From Streptomyces tirandamycinicus (GTDB lineage Bacteria > Actinomycetota > Actinomycetes > Streptomycetales > Streptomycetaceae), in contig NZ_CP029188.1 in NCBI RefSeq assembly GCF_003097515.1, positions 5,219,001-5,283,000 on the forward strand: a DNA stretch of 64,000 bases. Reading direction: 5' to 3'. The translations under genes were made by a program, and so were the position numbers. A model generated the notes under the pieces. It saw only the letters and a program-made list of their open reading frames with translations. It searched no databases and was not told the origin of the DNA. Of the stretch, positions 19,258-27,793 are shown one piece after another. The first letter of the stretch is position 1. Each line of letters begins with the position of its first letter.

Positions 19258-19700
19258 GCGGCCCAGGGTAAGTGTGCTCGCTCGGCCGCGACCGTTCCCC
19301 GAGCCTCGTTCAAGCCAGTTGAGGCGTGAAAGAACCGGCGGTCGATGAGCTGGCAGGTCTACCGAAGCCGCTGGTGGGGCGGTTTCAAGGGGCTCCGCCG
19401 GCCATGCGTACAGGGAGAGGTGCGCATGAATCGGTCAGCGTCCGCGCCGGCTCGATTGGGCTAGACCACTGGTGGGAGTTGCCTCGGAATCATCTCTCAG
19501 TAGAGCCGAAATGGCTGAATCCCATTGCTCCTGAGGGGCGGTCCGAGTGCCGGTGCGGCGAGCGGCCTCCAGGCGCCCGATCTCCGTGGGACGCGCGCTT
19601 GCGCCGTTCCTCACCACGCTCTTCGTCGCCCCCGGCGGTGGACGCCGGCCGCGACCGGCCGGGGCACACGGTGGCGGGGCCGGCCGGCCCCGCCGTGCCG
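19258..19700. other. Intergenic region between bla and pcbR
   Basis: This 443 bp stretch has no convincing gene. On the minus strand the frame ending near 19436 reads like a protein C-terminus (PQEQWDSAISALLRDD) with noticeably AT-richer codons than its neighbours. It could be a remnant of a lost gene, but nothing identifies it. Confidence 0.45.
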
Positions 19701-20645
19701 CTACCCCAGTGTGTCGGCGACCACGGAAGCCGCTTCCGCGATCAGCCGGTCGTCGTGGTCGGCGTCCCGGCGCAGGCCGTTCGACATGATCGCCATGACG
19801 ATGGGCGCGGAGTCGGGGGGCCACACCACGGCGATGTCGTTGCGGACGCCGTAGCTGCTCCCGGCTCCGGCCCGGTGGCCGACCATCCAGTCCTTGGGCA
19901 CCCCGGCCTTGATGAGCTCGGATCCCGTGGCGCTGGTGCGCAGCCACTCGGTGAGCTGGGCGCGTTCGCCCTTGCCGAGGGCGTCTTCGAGTACGTACGC
20001 GCGCAGGTCGCGGGCCAGCGCCCGCGGGGTGCTCGTGTCGGAAAGGGAGCCCGGGGACCACTCGTTCAGCTGCGTCTCACGGCGCTCCATCCGGGTGACG
20101 TCGTCGCCGATCTCCTCCAGTGCGGCGTCGAGACCCCGGGGGCCGCCCAGCTCGTCGAGCAGCAGGTTGGCCGCCGTGTTGTCGCCGAGGCGGACGGCGG
20201 CGTCGCACAGTTCGGCCAGGCTCATCCCGGTCCCCACGCGCTTCGCGGTCACCGGAGAATGAGGGACCAGGTCGTCCGCCGAGTACGTGATCACCTGGTC
20301 CAGCCCGCTCAGGGAGTGCTCGCGCAGCACGGCGCCGGCGGCCAGGACCTTGAACGTGGACGCGTAGGCGAATCTCTCGTCCTCGTTGTGTGCCACCTCC
20401 CGCCCGGTGCCGGTGTCGACCGCGTAGACGCCGAGTCTCGCCTCGAACCTGTCCTCGAGCTCGGCGAACTCGCGGACGGCCGACGTCGCGGTGGGTCCCG
20501 CTCCCGGCGTCGTGGCGACGGGAGACGCCGATCCGGGGGGAGCCGATGTGGCAGGGGATCCGTCGCCGCCGCAGGCGGCCAGCGGGACGAGAGCGACCAC
20601 GGTGAGAACCGCGGCGACGGCGCGCCGGGCGCGGACATACTGCAC
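19701..20645 (-). CDS. bla: Class A beta-lactamase-like lipoprotein with altered SDN and KTG motifs
   Basis: Exported serine beta-lactamase homologue, 314 aa. The GTG at 20645 is chosen because GGAGG lies 8 nt upstream (20654-20658). The longer in-frame ATG upstream would put basic non-signal sequence first. A signal peptide ends in the lipobox LAAC (Cys25), so it should be lipid-anchored outside the cell. STFK is intact at 96-99, and the omega-loop glutamate is present (ETQLN, E190). The SDN loop reads GDN (154-156) and the KTG box reads RAG (258-260, in VGHRAGAGSSYGVRNDIAV). Loss of the SDN serine and the KTG threonine should reduce hydrolysis. I recall that the cephamycin-cluster bla of S. 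clavuligerus encodes a low-activity class A enzyme. It may bind penicillin or serve a sensing role instead. Confidence 0.9.
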   Translation of the reverse strand: MQYVRARRAVAAVLTVVALVPLAACGGDGSPATSAPPGSASPVATTPGAGPTATSAVREFAELEDRFEARLGVYAVDTGTGREVAHNEDERFAYASTFKVLAAGAVLREHSLSGLDQVITYSADDLVPHSPVTAKRVGTGMSLAELCDAAVRLGDNTAANLLLDELGGPRGLDAALEEIGDDVTRMERRETQLNEWSPGSLSDTSTPRALARDLRAYVLEDALGKGERAQLTEWLRTSATGSELIKAGVPKDWMVGHRAGAGSSYGVRNDIAVVWPPDSAPIVMAIMSNGLRRDADHDDRLIAEAASVVADTLG

Positions 20646-21362
20646 GATGCAAACCTCCGGGCGGCCCCGTACGCAGCGCGCACGAAGGATGTGACCGACC
20701 GCCCCATCCCGAGGGGCGATCACGATCGGTCATCATTCCGCCCGTGCTCCGACGCGGTCAAATCCGCTTATGTGGAGGTGCGTACCGATCTCACCGACAT
20801 AGGCGGTTTCCCGCCACCGGCGGTCGCGGGTGCGCTCGGTGAGTTCGAAGGTGCACGGGCCCGAGTTCGGAGGAACGGGGGAGTGGGAGGCGGCGGCAAC
20901 CGCCCAGGATATGGCCGTGCGGCGATCCGGAAGCGGTTTCGGGCCGGACCGTGCGGGGCGATGTGGGAGCGCGGGCCGCGCATCCGCGGGCACGCCGCGG
21001 AAATTCCGTTCAGGAGCGCCCTCGGGAGGCACGGAAGTGATGTGGTGCGAGTCGGCGGCCCGTTCCGGCGTTGCGGTGCTCCCCACTCTCGAGGATCTCT
21101 CCGGAAACTCTCCGCGCTCTCTTTCGGATGGACCTGAAGTGCCGCAACTCGCTCGCCCGGCGTGCCATTTCTGTGAACGTCGGAAGATCGGATGGACAGC
21201 CCCCGAGTGGATGCCTAAGCTGACCTGGCTCCCCTTCGGTCAAGGGGTGGCCCTTGGCCTCCGGAAGGTCCTTCAGTTCCACGGCGGCGACGCTCCTTTG
21301 TGCGGCGCATTCCACCGGGTGCGCACGGCAGGCAGAATTCTCTGGGTGGGGGAACCACGAAT
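20646..21362. other. Divergent bla/cefD promoter region
   Basis: This 717 bp stretch separates minus-strand bla from plus-strand cefD. Open frames on either strand show no domain, signal or ribosome site worth calling. It should hold both promoters and CcaR-responsive sites. The right part, about 21060-21200, is less GC-rich than the surroundings, as expected for a promoter region. A nested hairpin lies at 21233-21268. Confidence 0.55.
21233..21268 (+). promoter_or_regulatory. Nested hairpin in the cefD leader region
   Basis: The inner stem CAAGGG/CCCTTG (21241-21246 and 21251-21256) has a 4-nt loop. An imperfect outer stem is CCTTCGG (21233-21239) with CCGGAAGG (21261-21268). It sits about 95 bp upstream of the cefD start. 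It could be a leader structure or an upstream terminator; no riboswitch class is recognised. Confidence 0.35.
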
Positions 21363-22562
21363 ATGAGCGTTTCCGGCTGGGCCGCTGCCCGTGCGGGCAT
21401 GATGCTCGACCCCACGGCCGTCAACCTCAACACCGGGTCCGGCGGGCCGCTTCCGCGCCGCGTCTTCGAGCGCGTCACCGGTCTCCGCGGCCGGCTCGCC
21501 GATGCCCCGATGGACTTTCTGCTGCGCGGTGTCCCGCCGCTGCTGTGGAAGGCGCGTGAGCGGCTGGCCGGCTTCCTGGGCGGGGACCCGCGCCGCCTGG
21601 TGCTCACCACCAATGTGACCGGAGCCGTCAACCTGGTGGCTTCGTCCCTCGATATCGCCGGACCGGGTGAAATCCTGCTCACCGACCACGAGTACGCGCC
21701 GATGAGGTGGTGCTGGGAGCGAGTGGCCCGGCGGCTGGGACTGGAGCTGAAGACGTTCCGGCTGCCGGCCATGCCCTCCGACGCCGGTGAGGTCGTCGAC
21801 GCCGCCGTCGCCGCGATGACCCCGCGCACACGGCTGCTGTTCTTCAGCCATGTGGTCTCCTCCACCGGACTGGTACTTCCGGCAGAGGAGTTGTGCGAAG
21901 AGGCCCGTCGGCGGGGCGTGGTGACCGTCGTCGACGGTGCCCACGCCCCGGCCTTCCTCGACCTGAAGCTGTCCGGAATACCGTGCGACTATTACGTGGG
22001 CAGTGGGCACAAATGGCTGCTGGCACCCACTGGTGTCGGTTTTCTGCACTTCGGAGAGGGTCTCGGGGAAAGCCTTCAGCCGATGCAGGTGAGTTGGGCG
22101 TACCAGACCCCGGAGGGAAGCGGACATCCGGACGAGCCCGATCAGTTCGGCAGCACCCCGCGGCTGCGCAGGCTGGAATGCGAGGGAACGCGGGACATCT
22201 GCCCGTGGCTCGCGGTGCCGGAGTCCATCGACTTCCAGGCGGAACTCGGGCACGACGGGATTCGCAGGCGCATGCGCGAACTCGCCGACCATGCGCGCCG
22301 GCAGCTCGGTGACGGGTTCGGAATGGAACCGGCCACGCCCGAGCCGGCGGCGCTGTCCGGCGGGATGGTGGCGTTCCGACTTCCCGAGGGAACGAAAGCG
22401 GCCGAACTGCGCCGCGGTCTCTGGGAGCGCTTCCGTATCGAGACCGCGGTGGCCGAGCGGCCCGACCGGTCTCTGATCCGGGTCTCCGCCCACTTCTACA
22501 CGACCGAGGCCGAGATCGACTTCCTGGCCGAGGCGCTGCGGGAGCTGACCGGGGTCCGGTGA
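21363..22562 (+). CDS. cefD: Isopenicillin N epimerase
   Basis: PLP enzyme that inverts the aminoadipyl side chain of isopenicillin N to give penicillin N (D configuration). It is 399 aa, class V aminotransferase fold, and matches bacterial CefD closely (LLTDHEYAPM, LECEGTRDICPWLAVP, LIRVSAHFYTTE). The PLP lysine is K217 in SGHKWLLAP, with D191-GAH upstream. The ATG at 21363 is preceded by a GGGGGA ribosome site; an ATG 63 nt upstream would add a non-homologous N-terminus. It is first in the plus-strand run, 45 bp before pcd. In known cephamycin clusters cefD adjoins cefE, whose product consumes penicillin N; here pcd follows directly. Confidence 0.96.
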   Translation: MSVSGWAAARAGMMLDPTAVNLNTGSGGPLPRRVFERVTGLRGRLADAPMDFLLRGVPPLLWKARERLAGFLGGDPRRLVLTTNVTGAVNLVASSLDIAGPGEILLTDHEYAPMRWCWERVARRLGLELKTFRLPAMPSDAGEVVDAAVAAMTPRTRLLFFSHVVSSTGLVLPAEELCEEARRRGVVTVVDGAHAPAFLDLKLSGIPCDYYVGSGHKWLLAPTGVGFLHFGEGLGESLQPMQVSWAYQTPEGSGHPDEPDQFGSTPRLRRLECEGTRDICPWLAVPESIDFQAELGHDGIRRRMRELADHARRQLGDGFGMEPATPEPAALSGGMVAFRLPEGTKAAELRRGLWERFRIETAVAERPDRSLIRVSAHFYTTEAEIDFLAEALRELTGVR

Positions 22563-22607
22563 CCCAGCAGTGGAACCGGGACTCGACCTGAACGACGAGG
22601 AGTAGTC

Positions 22608-24140
22608 ATGACAGCAGTCAGCAGCACCGACCACATCCGTACCAGGGCGGAGGACGCTCTCGCACGCTGCGGGGTCGAACTCACCGCGGTGAAGGGCGAC
22701 TCCCTGTCCGCCCGGACCCCGATCACCGGCCAGGAGCTGTTCGGTCTGCGTGCAGGCACCCCGGCGGACGTCGATCGGGCCGTCGAGGCCGCGCACGCGG
22801 CGTTCCTCGTCTGGCGGACCGTCCCCGCTCCGGTGCGGGGCGCGCTGGTCAAGCGGTTCGGCGAGTTGCTCACCGAGCACAAGGAGTCCCTTGCCGACCT
22901 GGTCACCGTGGAGGCGGGCAAGATCCGCTCCGAGGCGCTCGGCGAGGTGCAGGAGATGATCGACATCTGCGACTTCGCGGTGGGCCTGTCCCGGCAGCTC
23001 TACGGCCGCACCATGCCCTCCGAGCGCCCCGGCCACCGCCTGATGGAGACCTGGCACCCGCTCGGCGTGGTCGGCGTGATCAGTGCCTTCAACTTCCCGG
23101 TGGCCGTGTGGGCATGGAACACCGCGGTGGCCCTTGTCTGCGGTGACACCGTGGTCTGGAAGCCGTCCGAGCTCACCCCGCTGACCGCGCTGGCCTGCAC
23201 CGCACTGCTGGACCGCGCCATCGCCGACACCGGAGCCCCGGCCGGCCTCAGCCAGGTCGTGCTCGGTACGGCGGATTCCGGCACGCGACTGGTGGACTCA
23301 CCGCTGGTGCCACTGGTCAGCGCGACGGGCTCGACCCGGATGGGCCGCGCGGTGGGCCCGCGGGTGGCCGCCCGGTTCGGACGCACCATCCTGGAACTCG
23401 GGGGGAACAACGCGGCCGTGCTGACGCCCTCGGCCGACCTCGATCTCGCCGTGAACGCCGTCGTCTTCGCCGCCGCGGGCACGGCGGGACAGAGGTGCAC
23501 CACCCTCCGCAGGCTCATCGTGCACGCCGATGTCGCCGACGCCGTGGTCGAGCGGCTCGTCGCCGCGTACCAGCGGCTCCCGATCGGCGACCCGTTCCCG
23601 GAGACGACCCTGGTCGGACCGCTGGTGAACGCGGAGGCCCAGGCCAGGATGCGAGAGTCCCTCGACCGCGCCGTCGAGGAAGGCGGCATTCTGTGCACCG
23701 GCGGCGAGCGGCAGCTCACGGAGGAGGCGCCCGACGCCGGCTACGTCAGGCCCGCCATCGTGCGGATGCCCGCACAGACCGCCGTCGTGCGTGAGGAGAC
23801 CTTCGCCCCCATCCTGTACGTCCTGACCTATCGCGACCTCGACGAGGCGATCCGGCTGAACAACGAGGTACCGCAGGGGCTGTCGGCCGGGATCTTCACC
23901 GGCGACCAGGGCGAGGCCGAGCGGTTCATGGCGGCCGACGGCGCGGACTGCGGCATCGTCAACGTCAACATCGGCACGTCGGGTGCGGAGATCGGCGGTG
24001 CCTTCGGCGGGGAGAAGGAAACCGGTGGCGGCCGCGAGTCCGGCTCCGACGCCTGGCGGTCCTACATGCGCCGGGCGACCAACACGGTGAACTACTCGGG
24101 CCGGGTGGCGCTGGCGCAGGGGGTGGACTTCTCCCAGTAG
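22608..24140 (+). CDS. pcd: Piperideine-6-carboxylate dehydrogenase
   Basis: NAD-dependent aldehyde dehydrogenase that oxidises the LAT product (piperideine-6-carboxylate/aminoadipate semialdehyde) to L-alpha-aminoadipate. It is 510 aa, with the ALDH fold along its length: SAFNFPVAVW with N162, the general base E263 in LELGGNN, and nucleophile C297 in AGTAGQRCTT. GAGGAG lies 8 nt before the ATG. It is the second step of aminoadipate supply, while the first (lat) is on the opposite strand about 6 kb away. The short gap to cefD indicates co-transcription. A general ALDH function is possible in isolation, but with lat in the same cluster Pcd is well supported. Confidence 0.94.
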   Translation: MTAVSSTDHIRTRAEDALARCGVELTAVKGDSLSARTPITGQELFGLRAGTPADVDRAVEAAHAAFLVWRTVPAPVRGALVKRFGELLTEHKESLADLVTVEAGKIRSEALGEVQEMIDICDFAVGLSRQLYGRTMPSERPGHRLMETWHPLGVVGVISAFNFPVAVWAWNTAVALVCGDTVVWKPSELTPLTALACTALLDRAIADTGAPAGLSQVVLGTADSGTRLVDSPLVPLVSATGSTRMGRAVGPRVAARFGRTILELGGNNAAVLTPSADLDLAVNAVVFAAAGTAGQRCTTLRRLIVHADVADAVVERLVAAYQRLPIGDPFPETTLVGPLVNAEAQARMRESLDRAVEEGGILCTGGERQLTEEAPDAGYVRPAIVRMPAQTAVVREETFAPILYVLTYRDLDEAIRLNNEVPQGLSAGIFTGDQGEAERFMAADGADCGIVNVNIGTSGAEIGGAFGGEKETGGGRESGSDAWRSYMRRATNTVNYSGRVALAQGVDFSQ

Positions 24141-24224
24141 ACCGGCGGAAAGGAACGGGGGATTCAGGCGGCGGCCCGGCTCCCAGGGGAATTCCCAGCC
24201 GGCGAAACGTTTCCGGGGGAGGAC

Positions 24225-25679
24225 ATGCGAGGCAGGGAAACACCCAGGACGATTCTCGCGCTGGCGTGCGTGGCGCAGTTCATCGTGCTCTTCGACGTCT
24301 CGGTGATCACCGTCGCGCTGCCTTCGATGCAGGAGGACCTCGGGTTCGACCCGGCGAACCTGCAGTGGGTGGTCACCGGTTACGCCCTGGCCTTCGCGGG
24401 ACTGCTGCTGCTGGGCGGACGGCTGGGCGATGTGTACGGCCACCGGCGCGTCTTCCTCGGCGGCCTCTCGGTGTTCGTCGTCGCCGGTGTGATCGGCGGT
24501 CTCGCGACCACCCCCGCGGTGCTGATCGCGGCCCGCGCGGTGAAGGGAGCCGGTGCGTCCGTACTCGCGCCGCTCGCCCTGACGATGGTGACCACCACTT
24601 TCCCCGAGGGCCACCGGCGGACCAGGGCGCTGGCCGTCTGGACCGCGGTGAGCCTGGCCGGCGGGGCTTCGGGCAACCTCTTCGGCGGGATACTCACCGA
24701 GTACCTGTCCTGGCGGACCGTGCTGCTGGCCAACGTGCCGATCGGGGTTCCGGTGCTGCTGTTCGCCGCCCGCCGGCTCGCTCGGCGTGACGGACCGCGG
24801 CGGAGCGGCCGGCTCGACGTGCCGGGCGCGCTGCTGGCCACCGTGGCCCTGGCCCTGATCACCCTGGGCATCACCCAGGCCCGTACACACCACTGGACCG
24901 ACCCCGCCACGGCACTGCCCGTCGCGGGCGGGAGCGTCGCCCTCGCCGCGTTCGTGGTCTTCGAGCAGAGGTTCGCCCGGCAACCCCTCGTCCCGCCGAG
25001 CCTGTTCGGGCTGCCCGGAGTCGGCTGGGGCAACCTGGCGATGCTGCTGGCCGGCGCCGGATTCCACATACCGGTCTGGTACTTCCTGACCTTGACCATG
25101 CAGGAGGTGCTGCACTACAGCGCCGCGCAGACGGGGCTGGGGTTCCTCCCGCACACGGTGGTGATGCTGCTGGTCGGGCTGTTCGCGACACCGCGGCTGA
25201 TGCGGTACGTGCAGGCTCGCACCCTGATATCCGCCGGTGCGCTCGTCGCAGCCGCCGGTTTCCTGTGGCAGAGCGGGGTGACCGCGGACAGCGGCTACCT
25301 CGACGGCATCCTCGGCCCGGCGGTGGTGATCTCCCTCGGGGCGGGCCTGGTGAGCACCCCGCTGACCACGGCCGTCACCTCGGGGGTCGGGTCCGCCGAC
25401 GCCGGTGCCGCCTCCGGTCTGGTCAACACCACGCGGCAGTTCGGCGGAGCGTTCGGCCTCGCCGTGCTGCTCACCGCCACCGCGAACGACTCCGCCGACA
25501 CGCCCGCCGCGATCGTCGACGGCTTCGGACACGCGTTCCAGGGCATGGCCGCCATCATGCTGGCCCTGGCGGCGCTCGCGACCCTCCTGCCCGCGCAGCT
25601 CCGGCCCGCCCGCAGGGGACTGCGGCCGGGCGGCGGCCCGTCGCAGGTCGGTGCCGACCACGGCAGGTCCGCCACCTGA
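24225..25679 (+). CDS. cmcT: MFS drug:H+ antiporter, CmcT-like exporter
   Basis: Integral membrane exporter of the DHA2/EmrB-QacA type, 484 aa with about 14 hydrophobic segments. Motif A is visible as GGRLGDVYGHRR after TM2, and the first helix carries FDVSVITVALPSM, typical of the family. GGGGGAGG precedes the ATG at 24225. It follows pcd by 84 bp and lies before pbpA, an arrangement I recall for cmcT in cephamycin clusters. It probably exports penicillin N or a related beta-lactam and so gives tolerance. The substrate is inferred from position only. Confidence 0.88.
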   Translation: MRGRETPRTILALACVAQFIVLFDVSVITVALPSMQEDLGFDPANLQWVVTGYALAFAGLLLLGGRLGDVYGHRRVFLGGLSVFVVAGVIGGLATTPAVLIAARAVKGAGASVLAPLALTMVTTTFPEGHRRTRALAVWTAVSLAGGASGNLFGGILTEYLSWRTVLLANVPIGVPVLLFAARRLARRDGPRRSGRLDVPGALLATVALALITLGITQARTHHWTDPATALPVAGGSVALAAFVVFEQRFARQPLVPPSLFGLPGVGWGNLAMLLAGAGFHIPVWYFLTLTMQEVLHYSAAQTGLGFLPHTVVMLLVGLFATPRLMRYVQARTLISAGALVAAAGFLWQSGVTADSGYLDGILGPAVVISLGAGLVSTPLTTAVTSGVGSADAGAASGLVNTTRQFGGAFGLAVLLTATANDSADTPAAIVDGFGHAFQGMAAIMLALAALATLLPAQLRPARRGLRPGGGPSQVGADHGRSAT

Positions 25680-25835
25680 CCCTCCCAGCGATGCGTACCG
25701 CATCATGCTCGACGAAGGTGCTGAATTGGATACTTCCACGCCAACCCACTCCCGATCAGTCCTGCCGGGATGCCCGGCGGCCACGACGGCGGGCCGCCCG
25801 GCCACCGGTGTCCGGGCGGCCGAGGGCGGTGGAGT

Positions 25836-27320
25836 GTGAACAGGCCGGTGAGGCGCGTCTCGGTCTTCTGCGGGCTGCTGATGCTCGCGCTGCTGCTCCA
25901 GGCGAACTGGCTCCAGTACATGCGGGCCGACGAGCTCGCCACGCACGAGAAGAACCGACGCGTGCAGATCAATCAGTTCGCGACGCCGCGTGGGGACATC
26001 GTGGTGGGCGGCAGGGCGATCACCGGCTCCACGGAGGTGGACGGGACGGACTTCAAGTACAAGCGCACGTACCGCAACGGCCCCATGTACGCACCGGTCA
26101 CGGGGTACGCCTCGCAGGCCATGGGCATGTCCCTGCTGGAGCGGACGTACGACGGCGTGCTCAGCGGCCAGGACGACCGGCTCGCGTTCCAGCGCTTCAC
26201 GGACGTGGTCACCGGCGAGGAACGGCGCGGCGGAGACGTGATCACGACGATCGACCCCAGGGCGCAGGAGGCCGCGTACAAGGGACTCACCGGCCTCGGT
26301 GCCCGCGGCTCGGTCGTGGCACTCGACCCGCGGACGGGGAGGGTCCTCGCCCTCGTGTCCACTCCGTCGTACGACCCTTCGGCGTTCGCCGGGAACACCT
26401 TCAAGGACAGCGACAGGTTCCAGGCGCTCGACGCCGACAAGGGAAAGCCGCTGGCCAACCGTGCGCTGCGGGAGACCTTCCCGCCCGGGTCCACCTTCAA
26501 GATCCTCACCGCCGCCGCGGCGCTGGAGCACGGCGTGGTGACCGACGTGGACGCCGCCACAAAGGCGGTGTCGCCGTATCCCCTGCCGCAGTCGACCAAC
26601 AGGGTCGGCAGCGAGGCCGGCGACGCCGTCTGCGGCAAGGCGTCGCTGAAGACCGCCATGCAGCACTCCTGCAACAACGTCTTCCTCGATGCCGCGGTGA
26701 AGCTCGGGCAGGACAGGTTGCGCGAGACGGCCGAGAAGTTCGGCTTCAACAAGGACGTCTACTCGGACGTCTTCGGCGACCTCAGGGCCACCAAGAGCCT
26801 GTACCCCCGGGATCTGGACAAGCCCGGAACGGCGCTGACCGGCATGGGCCAGGGCAGCCTCACCAGCACGCCGATGCAGATGGCCATGGTGACCGCCGCC
26901 GTGGCCAACGACGGCAAGCTGATGCAGCCCCATATCGTCGACGAGCTGCGATCGCCCGACCTGAACACCCTGGAGAAGCCCGAGCCACAGCTCATGAGCC
27001 AGGCCGTCTCCGCCGCCACGGCCCGGAAGGTCCGCGAGATGATGGAGTTCACCGCCAAGGAGGGCAGCGCCAAGAAGGCCCTGATCGACGGCGTGACGGT
27101 GGGCGGCAAGACCGGAACGGCACAGCGGGGCGTGGACGTGAACGAGCAGGTGCCCTACGGCTGGTTCGTCTCGTACGGCGAGAGGGCCGACGGTGCCTCC
27201 GTGGCCGTGGCCGTCTTCATCGACCCCACCGCCATGGACATCTCCCGGGACGACATCTCCGGCGGCAGCCTGGGCGCCCCCATCGCCCGGAGCGTGATGA
27301 AGGCCGTCCTGCAGCGGTGA
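25836..27320 (+). CDS. pbpA: Class B penicillin-binding protein (PbpA-like)
   Basis: Membrane-anchored peptidoglycan transpeptidase, 494 aa from the GTG at 25836, which gives the N-terminus VNRPVRRVSVF shared with Streptomyces PbpA proteins. GAGGG lies 9 nt upstream. An in-frame ATG at 25770 would add a Gly/Arg-rich stretch before the anchor. One TM segment lies at about residues 8-27 (VSVFCGLLMLALLLQANWL). Motifs are STFK at 219-222, SCN at 278-280 and KTG at 425-427. It is the second class B PBP of the locus and the last gene of the cefD-pcd-cmcT-pbpA run. A PBP of low penicillin affinity would protect the producer; the affinity cannot be read from the sequence. Confidence 0.92.
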   Translation: MNRPVRRVSVFCGLLMLALLLQANWLQYMRADELATHEKNRRVQINQFATPRGDIVVGGRAITGSTEVDGTDFKYKRTYRNGPMYAPVTGYASQAMGMSLLERTYDGVLSGQDDRLAFQRFTDVVTGEERRGGDVITTIDPRAQEAAYKGLTGLGARGSVVALDPRTGRVLALVSTPSYDPSAFAGNTFKDSDRFQALDADKGKPLANRALRETFPPGSTFKILTAAAALEHGVVTDVDAATKAVSPYPLPQSTNRVGSEAGDAVCGKASLKTAMQHSCNNVFLDAAVKLGQDRLRETAEKFGFNKDVYSDVFGDLRATKSLYPRDLDKPGTALTGMGQGSLTSTPMQMAMVTAAVANDGKLMQPHIVDELRSPDLNTLEKPEPQLMSQAVSAATARKVREMMEFTAKEGSAKKALIDGVTVGGKTGTAQRGVDVNEQVPYGWFVSYGERADGASVAVAVFIDPTAMDISRDDISGGSLGAPIARSVMKAVLQR

Positions 27321-27793
27321 TCCGGGGGCCCGCCCACCGAGCCTCCCGGCACGCCGGTCCCGAAGGCGGCGTAGTCTCCCCGAGCTTGACCTGAGACGGC
27401 GGGACCGGCGGCGTGGAGCAGGGCGAGAGAGGCAGAAGAGCGTGCGATGCCACGATGGCTCCCGCCCCCACAGGGGACGGGAGCCATCCGCCTTTCCCAG
27501 CGTGGGGGTTGTGGTGTGAAGGTGCGAGGACGGCGGCAGCCGTGCGGCAGCAGAGAACGGCCCTGACCCGCCGCGGCGGTGCGGCGGGCGCCGTGAAGGG
27601 CCCGTGAGGCCCGCATGACGCCGTCCCGGACGGGGGCGGCCACTCGCGTGCGCACCGACCTGTCCGTGCCGGCGACCGTGCCGGCCTCCGCCCGCACATC
27701 CGCACCCCAGGCCCGCCCTCGTCTGCCGTGAGCGGCGGGTTCCGGGTGCGGTCGCACGCCCTGCCCGGGCGTGATCCCCGGAAGAAGGACAGG
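27321..27793. other. Intergenic region marking the right border of the beta-lactam locus
   Basis: This 473 bp stretch has no recognisable gene. It contains the hairpin at 27454-27488 and the presumed promoter of the following secreted-protein gene. I saw no repeat, tRNA or integrase that would mark an insertion event here. Confidence 0.55.
27454..27488 (+). terminator. Hairpin after pbpA
   Basis: A perfect 11-bp stem (GATGGCTCCCG at 27454-27464 with CGGGAGCCATC at 27478-27488), with further C4/G4 pairing possible inside the loop. It lies about 130 bp beyond the pbpA stop and probably ends the cefD operon. Confidence 0.7.

Noticed and set aside
21233..21268. A tRNA or known small RNA upstream of cefD
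   Set aside because: The hairpin has no cloverleaf or recognised sRNA features.
14512..21362. cefE/cefF, cmcH, cmcI or cmcJ hidden among the cluster genes
   Set aside because: All open frames in the gaps lack the relevant motifs, and pcbC is the only 2-His-1-carboxylate oxidase I found in the window.
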